A DNA stretch of 64,000 nucleotides, from assembly GCA_020638905.1 (NCBI GenBank), contig JACKHP010000003.1, positions 62,001 through 126,000 of the forward strand, given 5' to 3'. A program made the position numbers and the translations under genes. Below are positions 40,097 through 48,387 of this stretch, piece by piece (the first letter of the stretch is position 1; each line of letters starts with the position of its first letter). Source of the DNA: Planctomycetota bacterium (lineage in GTDB: Bacteria > Planctomycetota > B15-G4). Below the pieces are notes generated by a model, which was not told the origin of the DNA, searched no databases, and was given only the letters and a program-made list of their open reading frames with translations.

Positions 40097-43000
40097 GTGT
40101 CGAGTCGCCGCCTTCCGTCGCCGTGGGCCGTCGCGTGGACGTTGATCGGCTGCCTCGCGGCATGCGGCGGCGACGCGTCGTCCGGCGCGGCGGGTGACGG
40201 CGCGGCAGAGGGCGGAGCGCCCGGCGCGACGCGCGCGCTGAGCGACGCAGGAACCGAAGCCGAAGGCGAAGCCGGTTCCGAAGCCGAGATCGAAGCCGAA
40301 TCCGATCGCGAACGCGAAGCCGGCTCCGAAGCCGCCACCGAACGCGATCGCGATCGCGACGTCCGCCGCGTCACGCTCCCGGCGCCCGGCGAACACCTGC
40401 TCGTCGACCTCGCGCCGCGCGCGCCCTGCTCGGGATCCACGCTCTTCGAGCGCGTGCCGTCCTCGGTGAGCGGCATCACCTTCCGCCACCGCTGGACGGA
40501 CGACCCGCAGTACCTGCACGTGCTCGGCAACGCGATGTCCGGCGGCGGCGTGGCCGTGGGCGATTGCGACGGCGACGACCTGCCCGAGGTGCTCTTCACC
40601 CGTCCCGTGGGCGGCGCGCGGCTGTACCGCAACCTCGGCGACTTCACCTTCGACGACGTGACCGAGCGCGCGGGACTGCTCGCCGAGGGCTGGGGCGGCG
40701 GCGCGACGTTCGCCGACGTCGACGACGACGGCGACCTCGACCTGACCGTGTGCGGCTACGACACGCCCGACCGGCTCTACCGCAACCGCGGCGACGGCAC
40801 CTTCGAAGAGCGCGGCGCGGAGGCGGGACTGGCCTTCCGCGGGGCGAGCATCGGCTTCGCGTTCGCGGACGTCGACCTCGACGGCGACCTCGACGCGTAC
40901 CTGCTCACGAACCGCTTCTCGCCCAACGACGTGCCCGACCGTCCGGTGCCGACGCGCGACGGACGCATCTACATCCCCGACGACCTGCTCGAGCAGTTCG
41001 ACCTGCTGGCCGACCCGTCGGGCAACGTGAGCGTGATCACCGCCGGCCAGGCCGACCACCTCCTGCTCAACGACGGCCGCGGGACGTTCACCGACGTCAC
41101 CGCGCGCTCGGGCATCAGCGGCTTCCACTTCGGGCTCTCGGCCACCTTCTTCGATCCCGACGACGACCTGTGGCCCGACCTGTACGTGGCGAACGACTTC
41201 TTCGGGCCCGACCGCCTGTATCGCAACCTGCGTGACGGCACCTTCGCCGAGACGGCGGCCGCGTCGTTCGCGCGCACGCCGTGGTTCAGCATGGGCAGCG
41301 ACGCCGGCGACGTCGACAACGACGGGCGCGTCGACCTGTTCGCGTCCGACATGGCGTCGACGACGCACGCGCGGCGCATGACGGCCATGGGCGACGTGTG
41401 GCGCACGCGCTGGTACCTCGAGCGCTCGCGTCCGAACCAGGCGGTGCGCAACGCGCTCTCGCTCAACGACGGCGTCGGGCGCTTCCTCGAGGCCTCGCAG
41501 ATGGCGGGACTGTCGGCGTCCGACTGGACCTGGTCGACGCTCTTCGGCGACCTCGACGCCGACGGACGGCTCGACCTGTTCGTGAGCAACGGCATGTCGC
41601 GCGACTACTTCAACTCCGACCTGCGCGGCGCGGCGGCGGGCTACGCGGCCGACTACATGCGCGCCTTCTGGGCCGAGGCCGAGCCGCTGCGCGACCGGAA
41701 CCTGGCCTTCCGCAACGAGGGCGACCTCTCGTTCGCCAGCGTCGGTCCCGCCTGGGGACTCGACCGCGCCGCGGCCAGCTTCGGCGCCGTCCTGTGCGAC
41801 CTCGACCGCGACGGCGACCTCGACGTGCTCAGCAACGACTTCGACGACGAGGCCTCGCTCTACCGCAACGGCTCGACGGCGGGACACGTGCTGCTCGTGC
41901 GGCTCGTCGCGTCGCGCAGCGCGCCCGACGGCGTGGGCGCCGAGATCACGATCGAGACGCCCGCCGACGATCCCGCGCACTCGCTCACGGGACGCCAGGT
42001 GCGCCAGCTCACGCTGACCCACGGCTACATGGCCGGCAGCGAGGCGCGCGTGCACTTCGGACTCGGCGCGCACGACGTCGTCGACACGCTCCGCGTGCGC
42101 TGGCCGTCGGGACACGTCCAGACGCTGCACGACGTCCCGGCCGATCGGCTGCTCGTGCTCGCCGAACCCGACGGCGAGCCGCCCGCGCGCGTCGACCCGC
42201 CGCGTCCCCAGCCGCTCTTCGCGCTCGCCGAGGGTCCGTCGGCGAACGAGGCGCCCTACGACGACTTCAAGAAGCAGACGCTCCTGCCGTGGAAGCTGTC
42301 GACGCAGGGTCCCGGCCTGGCGCTGGGCGACCTCGACGGCGACGGCGACGACGACTGCTGGCGCGGCGGTCCCGCGGGCTGCGCCGGCGTGCTGCTCGCG
42401 AACGACGCCGGCGCGCTCCAGCCGCGCGAATCCACCGCGCTCTCGGTCGACGACTACTACGAAGACCTGGGCGGACTGCTGTTCGACGTCGACGCCGACG
42501 GAGACCTCGACCTCTACGTGGCGAGCGGCGGCAACGAGGCCTCGGCCGGCGGCGGCGCCCTGCGCGACCGGCTCTACCTCGGCGACGGCGCCTTCGGCTT
42601 CGCCAAGGCGAAGAAGGGGACGATCCCCGAGCTGCGCGAGAGCGGCGGACCGCTGTGCGCCGCCGACCTCGATCGCGACGGCCTGCTCGACGTCTTCGTC
42701 GGCGGACGCGCCGTGCCCGGCGCCTATCCCGCCGCCGCGCCGAGCCGCGTGCTGCGCAACACCGGCGGCGCGCTCGTCGACGCCACCTCCGAGCTCGCCC
42801 CGGGACTCGCCGACGTGGGCCTCGTGCAGGGCGCCACGTTCGCCGACCTCGACGACGACGGACGCGAAGACCTCGCGCTCGCGATCGCGTGGGGCCCCGT
42901 GCGCGTCCTGCGCGGCAGCGACGCGGGACTCGTCGACGCCACCGACGCGGCCGGCACGTCCGCGCTCACCGGGCTCTGGAACGGCGTCACCGCCGGCGAC

Positions 43001-44020
43001 GTCGACGACGACGGCGACCTCGATCTCGTGGTCACGAACCTCGGGCTGAACACGCCGATCCAGGCCGACACGGGCGCGCCGTACACGCTCTACCACGGCG
43101 ACGTCGACGGCAGCGGCGAGGAGCAGCTCGTCGAGTCGACGTACGCCGACGGCGTCGAGGTCCCCGCGCGCTGCCTCGACTGCGTGCGCGACGCGCTGCC
43201 CGTGCTCGGCATGGCCTTCGGGACGTACGCGTCGTACGGCGCCGCGTCGCTCGCCGACGTGTACGGCGCCGACGTGCTGGCCGGGCTGCCGCGCCTGTCG
43301 GTCAGCGAGCTGCGCCACGGCGTGCTGCTCAACGACGGACGCGGCGCGTTCACGTTCCGTCCCCTGCCGCGGAGGGCGCAGGTGGCGCCGGCGTTCGGCG
43401 CCGCGCTCCTGGCTGCCGACGACGACGGGCACGTCGACCTCGTGCTGGCGCAGAACTTCTCGTCCGCGCAGCCCGAGGCCGGGCGCTGGAACGGCGGCCT
43501 GGGCCTGCTCCTGCGCGGCGACGGACGGGGCGGCTTCGCGCCCGTGTCCGCCGCCGAGAGCGGGATCGTGATCCCCGACGACGGCCGCGGCGTCGCGCTC
43601 GGCGACCTCGACGGCGACGGACGCAGCGACGTCGTCGTCGCGTGCAGCGACGGTCCGCTGCGCGTCGGGCTGCGGCGCGGCGCGGCGGACGCGACCGTGT
43701 CGGGCGAGTCCGGCGCGAGCGCGCGCACGCGCTCGCCCGCGCTGCACGTGCGCCTCGTCGGCGCGCCGGGCAACGCGTCGGCCGTGGGTGCGCGCGTCAC
43801 CACGATGCTGCGCGACGGGACGTCCCGCGTGGCGGAGGTCGGCGCGGGCGGCGGCTACCTCGCACAGTCGTCGGCGACGCTGGCGTTCGGCGTGCCGCGC
43901 GACGCGGTCACGTCGCTGCGCGTCCGCTGGCCGGACGGCACGACGAGCGAGCACGCGCTCGGCGGCGGCGACGCGTCCGGCGACGCGAGCGCGGGGGTCG
44001 TCGTCCTGCGGCGCGAGTAG
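40097..44020 (+). CDS. Giant CRTAC-type lipoprotein with two FG-GAP/ASPIC-UnbV modules
   Basis: 1307 residues from GTG 40097, with GAGGAG upstream and the same GCCATC-GTG start context as the gene before it. Signal with lipobox-like LAACGG. After a charged linker (residues 52-88) made of Glu/Ala/Arg dipeptides encoded by a degenerate hexamer repeat, module one runs about 134-680: propeller with Ca loops (GDCDGDDLPEVLF) and an ASPIC unit (RVRWPSGHVQTL). Module two runs about 735-1293: propeller with LGDLDGDGDDDCW and LGDLDGDGRSDVVVA, closing ASPIC unit (RVRWPDGTTSEH). This is a duplication of the CRTAC layout. The family is common in Planctomycetota and Acidobacteriota and is presumed to act outside the cell; no enzyme site is seen. 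It probably forms an operon with the preceding gene. Confidence 0.87.
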   Translation: MSSRRLPSPWAVAWTLIGCLAACGGDASSGAAGDGAAEGGAPGATRALSDAGTEAEGEAGSEAEIEAESDREREAGSEAATERDRDRDVRRVTLPAPGEHLLVDLAPRAPCSGSTLFERVPSSVSGITFRHRWTDDPQYLHVLGNAMSGGGVAVGDCDGDDLPEVLFTRPVGGARLYRNLGDFTFDDVTERAGLLAEGWGGGATFADVDDDGDLDLTVCGYDTPDRLYRNRGDGTFEERGAEAGLAFRGASIGFAFADVDLDGDLDAYLLTNRFSPNDVPDRPVPTRDGRIYIPDDLLEQFDLLADPSGNVSVITAGQADHLLLNDGRGTFTDVTARSGISGFHFGLSATFFDPDDDLWPDLYVANDFFGPDRLYRNLRDGTFAETAAASFARTPWFSMGSDAGDVDNDGRVDLFASDMASTTHARRMTAMGDVWRTRWYLERSRPNQAVRNALSLNDGVGRFLEASQMAGLSASDWTWSTLFGDLDADGRLDLFVSNGMSRDYFNSDLRGAAAGYAADYMRAFWAEAEPLRDRNLAFRNEGDLSFASVGPAWGLDRAAASFGAVLCDLDRDGDLDVLSNDFDDEASLYRNGSTAGHVLLVRLVASRSAPDGVGAEITIETPADDPAHSLTGRQVRQLTLTHGYMAGSEARVHFGLGAHDVVDTLRVRWPSGHVQTLHDVPADRLLVLAEPDGEPPARVDPPRPQPLFALAEGPSANEAPYDDFKKQTLLPWKLSTQGPGLALGDLDGDGDDDCWRGGPAGCAGVLLANDAGALQPRESTALSVDDYYEDLGGLLFDVDADGDLDLYVASGGNEASAGGGALRDRLYLGDGAFGFAKAKKGTIPELRESGGPLCAADLDRDGLLDVFVGGRAVPGAYPAAAPSRVLRNTGGALVDATSELAPGLADVGLVQGATFADLDDDGREDLALAIAWGPVRVLRGSDAGLVDATDAAGTSALTGLWNGVTAGDVDDDGDLDLVVTNLGLNTPIQADTGAPYTLYHGDVDGSGEEQLVESTYADGVEVPARCLDCVRDALPVLGMAFGTYASYGAASLADVYGADVLAGLPRLSVSELRHGVLLNDGRGAFTFRPLPRRAQVAPAFGAALLAADDDGHVDLVLAQNFSSAQPEAGRWNGGLGLLLRGDGRGGFAPVSAAESGIVIPDDGRGVALGDLDGDGRSDVVVACSDGPLRVGLRRGAADATVSGESGASARTRSPALHVRLVGAPGNASAVGARVTTMLRDGTSRVAEVGAGGGYLAQSSATLAFGVPRDAVTSLRVRWPDGTTSEHALGGGDASGDASAGVVVLRRE
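40252..40359. repeat. Degenerate hexamer repeat (NNNCGA, 18 units) inside the second CRTAC gene
   Basis: Eighteen in-frame 6-base units that all end in CGA (AACCGA, AGCCGA, AGGCGA and so on) except three ending CGG or CGC. Read on the other strand the units are TCGNNN, the same family as the TCGGNN array at 31045. They encode the Glu/Ala/Asp/Arg-rich linker of the protein. Confidence 0.6.
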
Positions 44021-44149
44021 GCGCGGCCGGCGCCGATCCGGAGTCGCCGGGCCTCGCGGCCGCGTCGCACGGGGCGGGCGTCGGAGACGCCAGGCCTCCC
44101 GCGGGACCGCGCCTCTCCGGCCCCCGAGCATACGCGTGGGCCAACCCGG

Positions 44150-44155
44150 TACACT
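44150..44155 (+). promoter_or_regulatory. Candidate -10 element (TACACT) for the SDR gene
   Basis: GGTACACTCC 38 bases before TTG 44188; the same decamer, ending CG, stands before the small gene at 62121. Confidence 0.4.
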
Positions 44156-44187
44156 CCCCGGCCCACCCGCCCCGGAAGCCCGCCTCC

Positions 44188-45837
44188 TTGTCCACGCCCA
44201 GCCCCGAGCCCGCGCCGTCCTCCCAGCCGCACCGCGTCGAGGCGGCCGACGTGGCCGCGTGGCTCGAGTCGCTGGCCGCCGACCGCGGCCACCTCGCGGC
44301 GCTGCCGGACGCGATGCGCGAGCGCCTGCTGCGTGCCTGCGGACAGCTCGCGCGGCCCGACCGCCTGGCGCGCAACGCGTTCAACAAGGCGCGCCGCCGC
44401 CGCGACCACAGCGCTCGCCGGGTGGCCGACGAGGCCGTGCTCGACCGCACGGGCATCCGCGTGCAGCGGCTCGAGCTCGTCTATCCGACGCCCGACGTGC
44501 AGGGGGACGGACCCGCGCAACCCGGACTCGCCGATGCGCCGTCTTCTCCCGGCAGGCTGCACGAGGCGCGCTCCTGCTACATCTGCAAGGCCGACTACCG
44601 CGACGTGCACCACTTCTACGACGCGATGTGTCCCGACTGCGCCGAGTTCAACTTCGTCCGGCGGCACCAGAGCGCCGACCTCTCCGGCCGCGTCGCGCTG
44701 CTCACCGGCGGACGGGTCAAGATCGGCTACCAGGCGGGCATCAAGCTGCTGCGCGCCGGCGCGCGGCTCGTCGTCACGACGCGTTTCCCGCGCGACGCGG
44801 CCGAGCGCTACGCACGCGAGCCCGACTTCGCGCAGTGGCAAGAGCGGCTCGACGTGTACGGACTCGACCTGCGCCACACGCCCAGCGTCGAGGCGCTCTG
44901 CGCGCACCTCGCCCGGAACTACGAGCGGCTCGACGTGATCCTCAACAACGCGTGCCAGACCGTGCGGCGTCCGCCGGGGTTCTACGCGCACCTCATGCAG
45001 GGCGAGGAGCGTCCCTACGCGCAGCTGCCGGCCGAGGTGCGTGCGCTGCTCGCCGAGCACGAACGGCTGCGCGGCGAGGGACGGCTCGGCGCGGCGTCCG
45101 GCGGGCGGGGCGCACGCGCCGCGCTCGGCACGCCGGACGATGCGGCGGACGCGGCGCGCGACGCGTCCCAAGCGACCGACCCGCTCGTGCACGCCTCATG
45201 GTCGGCGGGACGTCCCGCGGAACTGGCCGGCCTGCGTCTCTCGGCGGCGCTCTCGCAGCTCGCGCTCGTCGACGGCGACGACGACGCCCGCGAGGCGCTC
45301 TTCCCCGCGGGCGCGCTCGACGCCGACCTGCAGCAGGTCGACCTGCGCGACGTGAACAGCTGGCGCCTGCCGCTGGCCGCGGTGCCGACCGTCGAGCTGC
45401 TCGAGGTCACGCTCGTGAACGCCATCGCGCCCTTCGTGCTCAACGCACGGCTCAAGCCGCTCATGCTGCGCACGCCCGGCCGCGACAAGCACATCGTGAA
45501 CGTGTCGGCGATGGAAGGGCAGTTCTACCGCGCCTTCAAGACCGACAAGCACCCGCACACGAACATGGCCAAGGCCGCGCTCAACATGCTCACGCGCACG
45601 TCGGCGCCCGACTACCAGCGCGACGGCATCCACATGAACTCGGTCGACACGGGCTGGATCACCGACGAGGACCCGGCCCACATCTCGCGGCAGAAGCGCG
45701 AGGAACACGGCTTCCATCCCCCGCTCGACCACGTCGACGCGGCCGCGCGCATCTGTGCTCCGGTGTTCGACGGCTTCAACACGGGCGAGCACGTTTGGGG
45801 CCAGTTCCTCAAGGACTACCGGCCCGCGCCCTGGTAG
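44188..45837 (+). CDS. Zinc-ribbon SDR-family protein lacking the canonical catalytic tyrosine
   Basis: 549 residues if started at TTG 44188, the only start in frame after the promoter-like element; GTG 44251 would also preserve the conserved part. Residues 20-125 are a helical N-domain, residues 130-151 a four-Cys zinc-ribbon-like site (CYICK ... CPDC), and 165-545 a Rossmann SDR fold: LLTGGRVKIGYQ for the dinucleotide loop, NNACQT at about 253, a Ser in NVSAMEG at about 440. At the catalytic helix the sequence is HTNMAKAALNML, so the usual YxxxK becomes TxxxK. A 100-residue insertion lies between the NNA and active-site strands. Retained cofactor loop with a missing Tyr suggests a binding role, a shifted catalytic residue or a different substrate class. 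Family call is confident; the reaction is not. Confidence 0.82.
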   Translation: MSTPSPEPAPSSQPHRVEAADVAAWLESLAADRGHLAALPDAMRERLLRACGQLARPDRLARNAFNKARRRRDHSARRVADEAVLDRTGIRVQRLELVYPTPDVQGDGPAQPGLADAPSSPGRLHEARSCYICKADYRDVHHFYDAMCPDCAEFNFVRRHQSADLSGRVALLTGGRVKIGYQAGIKLLRAGARLVVTTRFPRDAAERYAREPDFAQWQERLDVYGLDLRHTPSVEALCAHLARNYERLDVILNNACQTVRRPPGFYAHLMQGEERPYAQLPAEVRALLAEHERLRGEGRLGAASGGRGARAALGTPDDAADAARDASQATDPLVHASWSAGRPAELAGLRLSAALSQLALVDGDDDAREALFPAGALDADLQQVDLRDVNSWRLPLAAVPTVELLEVTLVNAIAPFVLNARLKPLMLRTPGRDKHIVNVSAMEGQFYRAFKTDKHPHTNMAKAALNMLTRTSAPDYQRDGIHMNSVDTGWITDEDPAHISRQKREEHGFHPPLDHVDAAARICAPVFDGFNTGEHVWGQFLKDYRPAPW

Positions 45838-45856
45838 GCGGAGTGCGGCGAGCGCC

Positions 45857-45871
45857 TGGTCACGGGATTGC
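45857..45871 (+). promoter_or_regulatory. Weak sigma-54-like element upstream of the DUF2959 gene
   Basis: TGG at 45857-45859 and TTGC at 45868-45871 have exactly the GG-to-GC spacing (12 bases) of a -24/-12 promoter, but the bases between depart from TGGCAC. About 110 bases before ATG 45982. Confidence 0.25.
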
Positions 45872-45981
45872 GGCACACAACGCCCCGAGTAGGGAATCAC
45901 CCCATCGAGTGACGGACTCCTGGAGGAGTACGGTTGCGACCACAGGGGTTCAGCACCCTCTCTCGAGAAGGCAGAAGAGTC

Positions 45982-46620
45982 ATGAAGACGCGAATCACCC
46001 TCATTGCCATGATCGCCCTGGCAACTCCCACCGCCTCCATCCTGCCGGGATGCACGATGCTGGGGATCGAGCGGTCCCAGGATCTCTCGGAGCACGTCGA
46101 CGAGACCGTCGCCTCGATGGATGACTACGGCGACTCGCGCACCGAGCTCTTCGCGACCCTGGCGAAGCTGGCCTCCGAGCCGCGCGAGGACCTCAATTCG
46201 AGATTCAAGAGCTTCAGCCGGTCGGTGGATCGTGTCGTCTCCTCCGAGGAGGACCTGCGCGATTCCCTGGCCGACATGCGATCCACGGCGAAGACGCGCT
46301 TCCTGGCGTGGAGCGAGGCCAACCAGGCCTACGAAGACAAGGACATGCGGCTCGGATCCCAGCAGCAGCGGATGGCGGCGGCCGAGAAGTTCCAGGACAC
46401 GGTGCTCGACGCCGACCGCATGCTGGTGGAGTCTGCGGCCTTCGTGGCGTACGTGAAGGACCTGCGCCGCGTGTTGTCGAACGACCTCAGCGACCGAGGC
46501 GTGTCCGGGGTGTCCGGATACACCGAGAAGGCGCGCGGCCTCGACAAGGAACTCACCGAGATGTCCGCCCCCATCCGGGCACGCCTGGTGTCGACTTTCG
46601 ACTCCTCCGCCGCGAACTGA
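45982..46620 (+). CDS. DUF2959 family coiled-coil lipoprotein
   Basis: 212 residues from ATG 45982 (GCAGAAGAG upstream). A lipoprotein signal (LATPTASILPGC) precedes an all-helical body: SMDDYGDSRTELFATLAKLA, DLRDSLADMRSTAKTRFLAWSEAN, LGSQQQRMAAAEKFQDTVLDADRML, then YVKDLRRVLSNDLSDRG. This matches the DUF2959 pattern (W-E-x-E centre and the SxxQQ(Q/R) motif) of about 210 residues. The family is of unknown function and assumed periplasmic. Base composition here is slightly less GC-rich than the flanks. It is likely a single-gene unit followed by a hairpin. Confidence 0.78.
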   Translation: MKTRITLIAMIALATPTASILPGCTMLGIERSQDLSEHVDETVASMDDYGDSRTELFATLAKLASEPREDLNSRFKSFSRSVDRVVSSEEDLRDSLADMRSTAKTRFLAWSEANQAYEDKDMRLGSQQQRMAAAEKFQDTVLDADRMLVESAAFVAYVKDLRRVLSNDLSDRGVSGVSGYTEKARGLDKELTEMSAPIRARLVSTFDSSAAN

Positions 46621-46634
46621 GACACGAGGGCGAC

Positions 46635-46668
46635 GCGCGGGATCCCCGGCGACGCCGAGGTCTCGCGC
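46635..46668 (+). terminator. Terminator-like hairpin after the DUF2959 gene
   Basis: An 8-bp outer stem with one G-T pair (46635-46642 with 46661-46668) enclosing a second GC-rich stem, starting 15 bases after the stop codon. No T-tract follows. Confidence 0.5.
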
Positions 46669-46997
46669 GGCCGCAAGGTTCCGCAGGCTCCGCACGGCAC
46701 GACACGCGCCGTGTGACTCGTGCCTTCGTGCGAGCGCGAGTCGTCGACTCGGATGAAGCCGCTCTGGGAGCGCTCCGCCACCGCCATCCCGGGCACACGG
46801 ATGCACGCGCAGCCCGACGGCTGGGATCCCAGGTCGATTCCGAACCCCGCATTGAACAATCCACACGGATCGCGGTGCGTCCCTGCGGGCGAGCGAATCG
46901 CACCCGGACCCTCGCCGCGCCTCTCGATTCGACCCCGACGACCGACTCGACCACCCGCGGCGGAGGCGGCGGCGGACGGAACACCCGTTCACCGCAA

Positions 46998-47015
46998 TTG
47001 GCACATCGATTGCAA
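46998..47015 (+). promoter_or_regulatory. Sigma-54 (RpoN) -24/-12 promoter for the ice-binding-like gene
   Basis: TTGGCAC at 46998-47004, five bases, then TTGCAA at 47010-47015. This is a near-perfect match to TTGGCAC-N5-TTGCA, with the invariant GG (47000-47001) and GC (47012-47013) 12 bases apart. Transcription would start near 47025, leaving a leader of about 140 bases before ATG 47168. Expression would need an AAA+ enhancer-binding activator encoded elsewhere. Confidence 0.72.
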
Positions 47016-47167
47016 TATGGACCTCACTCGATCTGCTCCCGTGCCTGGGCTCACCGCGCTCCTCGTGGCGGCCACGGACCACACGGCGTCGGTCGACCGG
47101 GGAGACCTGGGCGTCGTCGCGCCGTGCATTCCGCACGTCGGAGCGCCTCGGCGGAAAGAGAGATTCC

Positions 47168-48253
47168 ATGAAAGCCATCGGCAAGTTCCGGCTGGGCGTC
47201 GTCGCCGCAGCCATCCTCCTGGGCGCCTCGCTCACCTCGGCGCAGGTGACTCTCGGCACGGCCCAGACGTTCGGCGTGCTGGGCGGTGCCTCCATCACGA
47301 ACACCGGTACGAGTGTGATCGACGGCGATGTCGGCGTGAGTCCCGGCACCGCGGTGACGGGCTTCCCGCCGGGCATCGTCCTCGGAGCCCTGCACGTCGC
47401 CGACGCCGTGGCGGGCCAGGCCCAGTCGGATGCGACCACCGCCTATGACACCCTGGCCGGCCTCGCACCCGACTTCGACCTCACCGGACAGGACCTCGGC
47501 GGACTCACACTCACGCCCGGCGTCTACTCATTCAGTTCGTCGGCGCAACTCACCGGCGCGCTCCAGCTCGACGCCCTCGGCAACGACGAGGCGCTCTTCG
47601 TATTCCAGATCGCGAGCACCCTCATCACCGCGAGCAACTCGTCGGTGCTGATGATCAACGGCGGGACGGGCTGCAACGTGTACTGGCAGGTGGGCAGCTC
47701 GGCGACCCTCGGCACCGACACGAGCTTCGTCGGGACGGTGATCGCGCTGGCCAGCATCAGCGCCGACACGAGCACCGACGTCACGGGACGCCTGCTCGCG
47801 CTGACCGGCTCGGTGACCCTCGACACGAACGCGATCGCGATCGCCGAGAGCTGCCAGGCCACCACCTCCGACTACGGTGACGGCTGCGCGGGTGAAGGCG
47901 GCATCGTCCCCGTGCTGTCGATGGGCGCCGCCATCGCGGGCGACGACGTGACCATCGAACTCACAGGCGGCCTGGGCGGTAGCAACGCCATCATCCTCTT
48001 CGGAAGCGGCCCGGTGGAGCACCCGCTGAAGCCGCTCTCGGGTTGCGGGTGCACCCTGTTCGTCCGCCCGGGACCCCTGGCTGTCGTGGTCCCCCTCGGC
48101 GGCTCGGGTGCGGGCGGCGGCACGTTCACGATCGTGGTCGCGGTCCCCACCTCGGCCATCGGGGTCATGTTCGCCATGCAGGTCTTCATCCCCGACCCGA
48201 GTTCGTCCTGCGGCTTCTCGGCCTCGAACGCACTGCTCGTGACCATCGGGTAA
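47168..48253 (+). CDS. Secreted DUF3494 ice-binding-like protein with lineage C-terminal domain
   Basis: 361 residues from ATG 47168 (GGAAAGAGA upstream). Signal peptide (AAAILLGASLTSAQ). Residues 27-225 are a complete DUF3494 unit: LGTAQTFGVLGGASITNTG at the start, VSPGTAVTGFPPG, LTLTPGVYSFSSSAQLTGALQLD, the NVYWQVGSSATLGTDTSFVGTVIALASI strand series and GRLLALTGSVTLDTNAI. This fold, a right-handed beta-solenoid, binds ice in polar microbes but is also found in non-polar bacteria as an adhesive or biofilm protein. The last 110 residues (VLSMGAAIAGDDVTIELTGG to ASNALLVTIG, three paired Cys) form the same secreted C-terminal domain as the protein at 5453. A sigma-54-type promoter lies upstream and a hairpin follows. 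Confidence 0.88.
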   Translation: MKAIGKFRLGVVAAAILLGASLTSAQVTLGTAQTFGVLGGASITNTGTSVIDGDVGVSPGTAVTGFPPGIVLGALHVADAVAGQAQSDATTAYDTLAGLAPDFDLTGQDLGGLTLTPGVYSFSSSAQLTGALQLDALGNDEALFVFQIASTLITASNSSVLMINGGTGCNVYWQVGSSATLGTDTSFVGTVIALASISADTSTDVTGRLLALTGSVTLDTNAIAIAESCQATTSDYGDGCAGEGGIVPVLSMGAAIAGDDVTIELTGGLGGSNAIILFGSGPVEHPLKPLSGCGCTLFVRPGPLAVVVPLGGSGAGGGTFTIVVAVPTSAIGVMFAMQVFIPDPSSSCGFSASNALLVTIG

Positions 48254-48271
48254 CGATAGGGAAGGTGCGTC

Positions 48272-48308
48272 ACGAGCCTCTCGGAGCCAACGGTACCGGG
48301 AGGCTCGT
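48272..48308 (+). terminator. Terminator hairpin after the ice-binding-like gene
   Basis: A 13-bp stem with one G-T pair (48272-48284 with 48296-48308), 18 bases after the stop. It could also serve the convergent phosphatase-like gene ending at 48388. Confidence 0.6.
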
Positions 48309-48387
48309 TGCGCAGGCGGCCGCGATGCCTCCGCGTGCGCGCTCCCGGAGTTCCGTGTCCCACAGCGCGCGAGATCGTCTCCACGGC

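Larger units (their letters stand above)
46621..47167. other. Long intergenic region with a sigma-54-type promoter
   Basis: 547 bases without a supportable gene. It opens with a hairpin (46635-46668), then contains unstructured sequence with a purine-rich GGCGGAGGCGGCGGCGG stretch near 46960 and the -24/-12 element at 46998-47015. Enhancer sites for a sigma-54 activator would be expected in the 100-200 bases before the promoter; I could not identify an inverted repeat there. Confidence 0.5.

Noticed and set aside
33896..44131. A 3411-residue open frame on the minus strand across the surface-protein genes
   Set aside because: It is antisense to three well-supported coding regions, has Arg/Gly/Val/Ala/Glu composition of a GC-bias shadow and no domain, signal peptide or Shine-Dalgarno.
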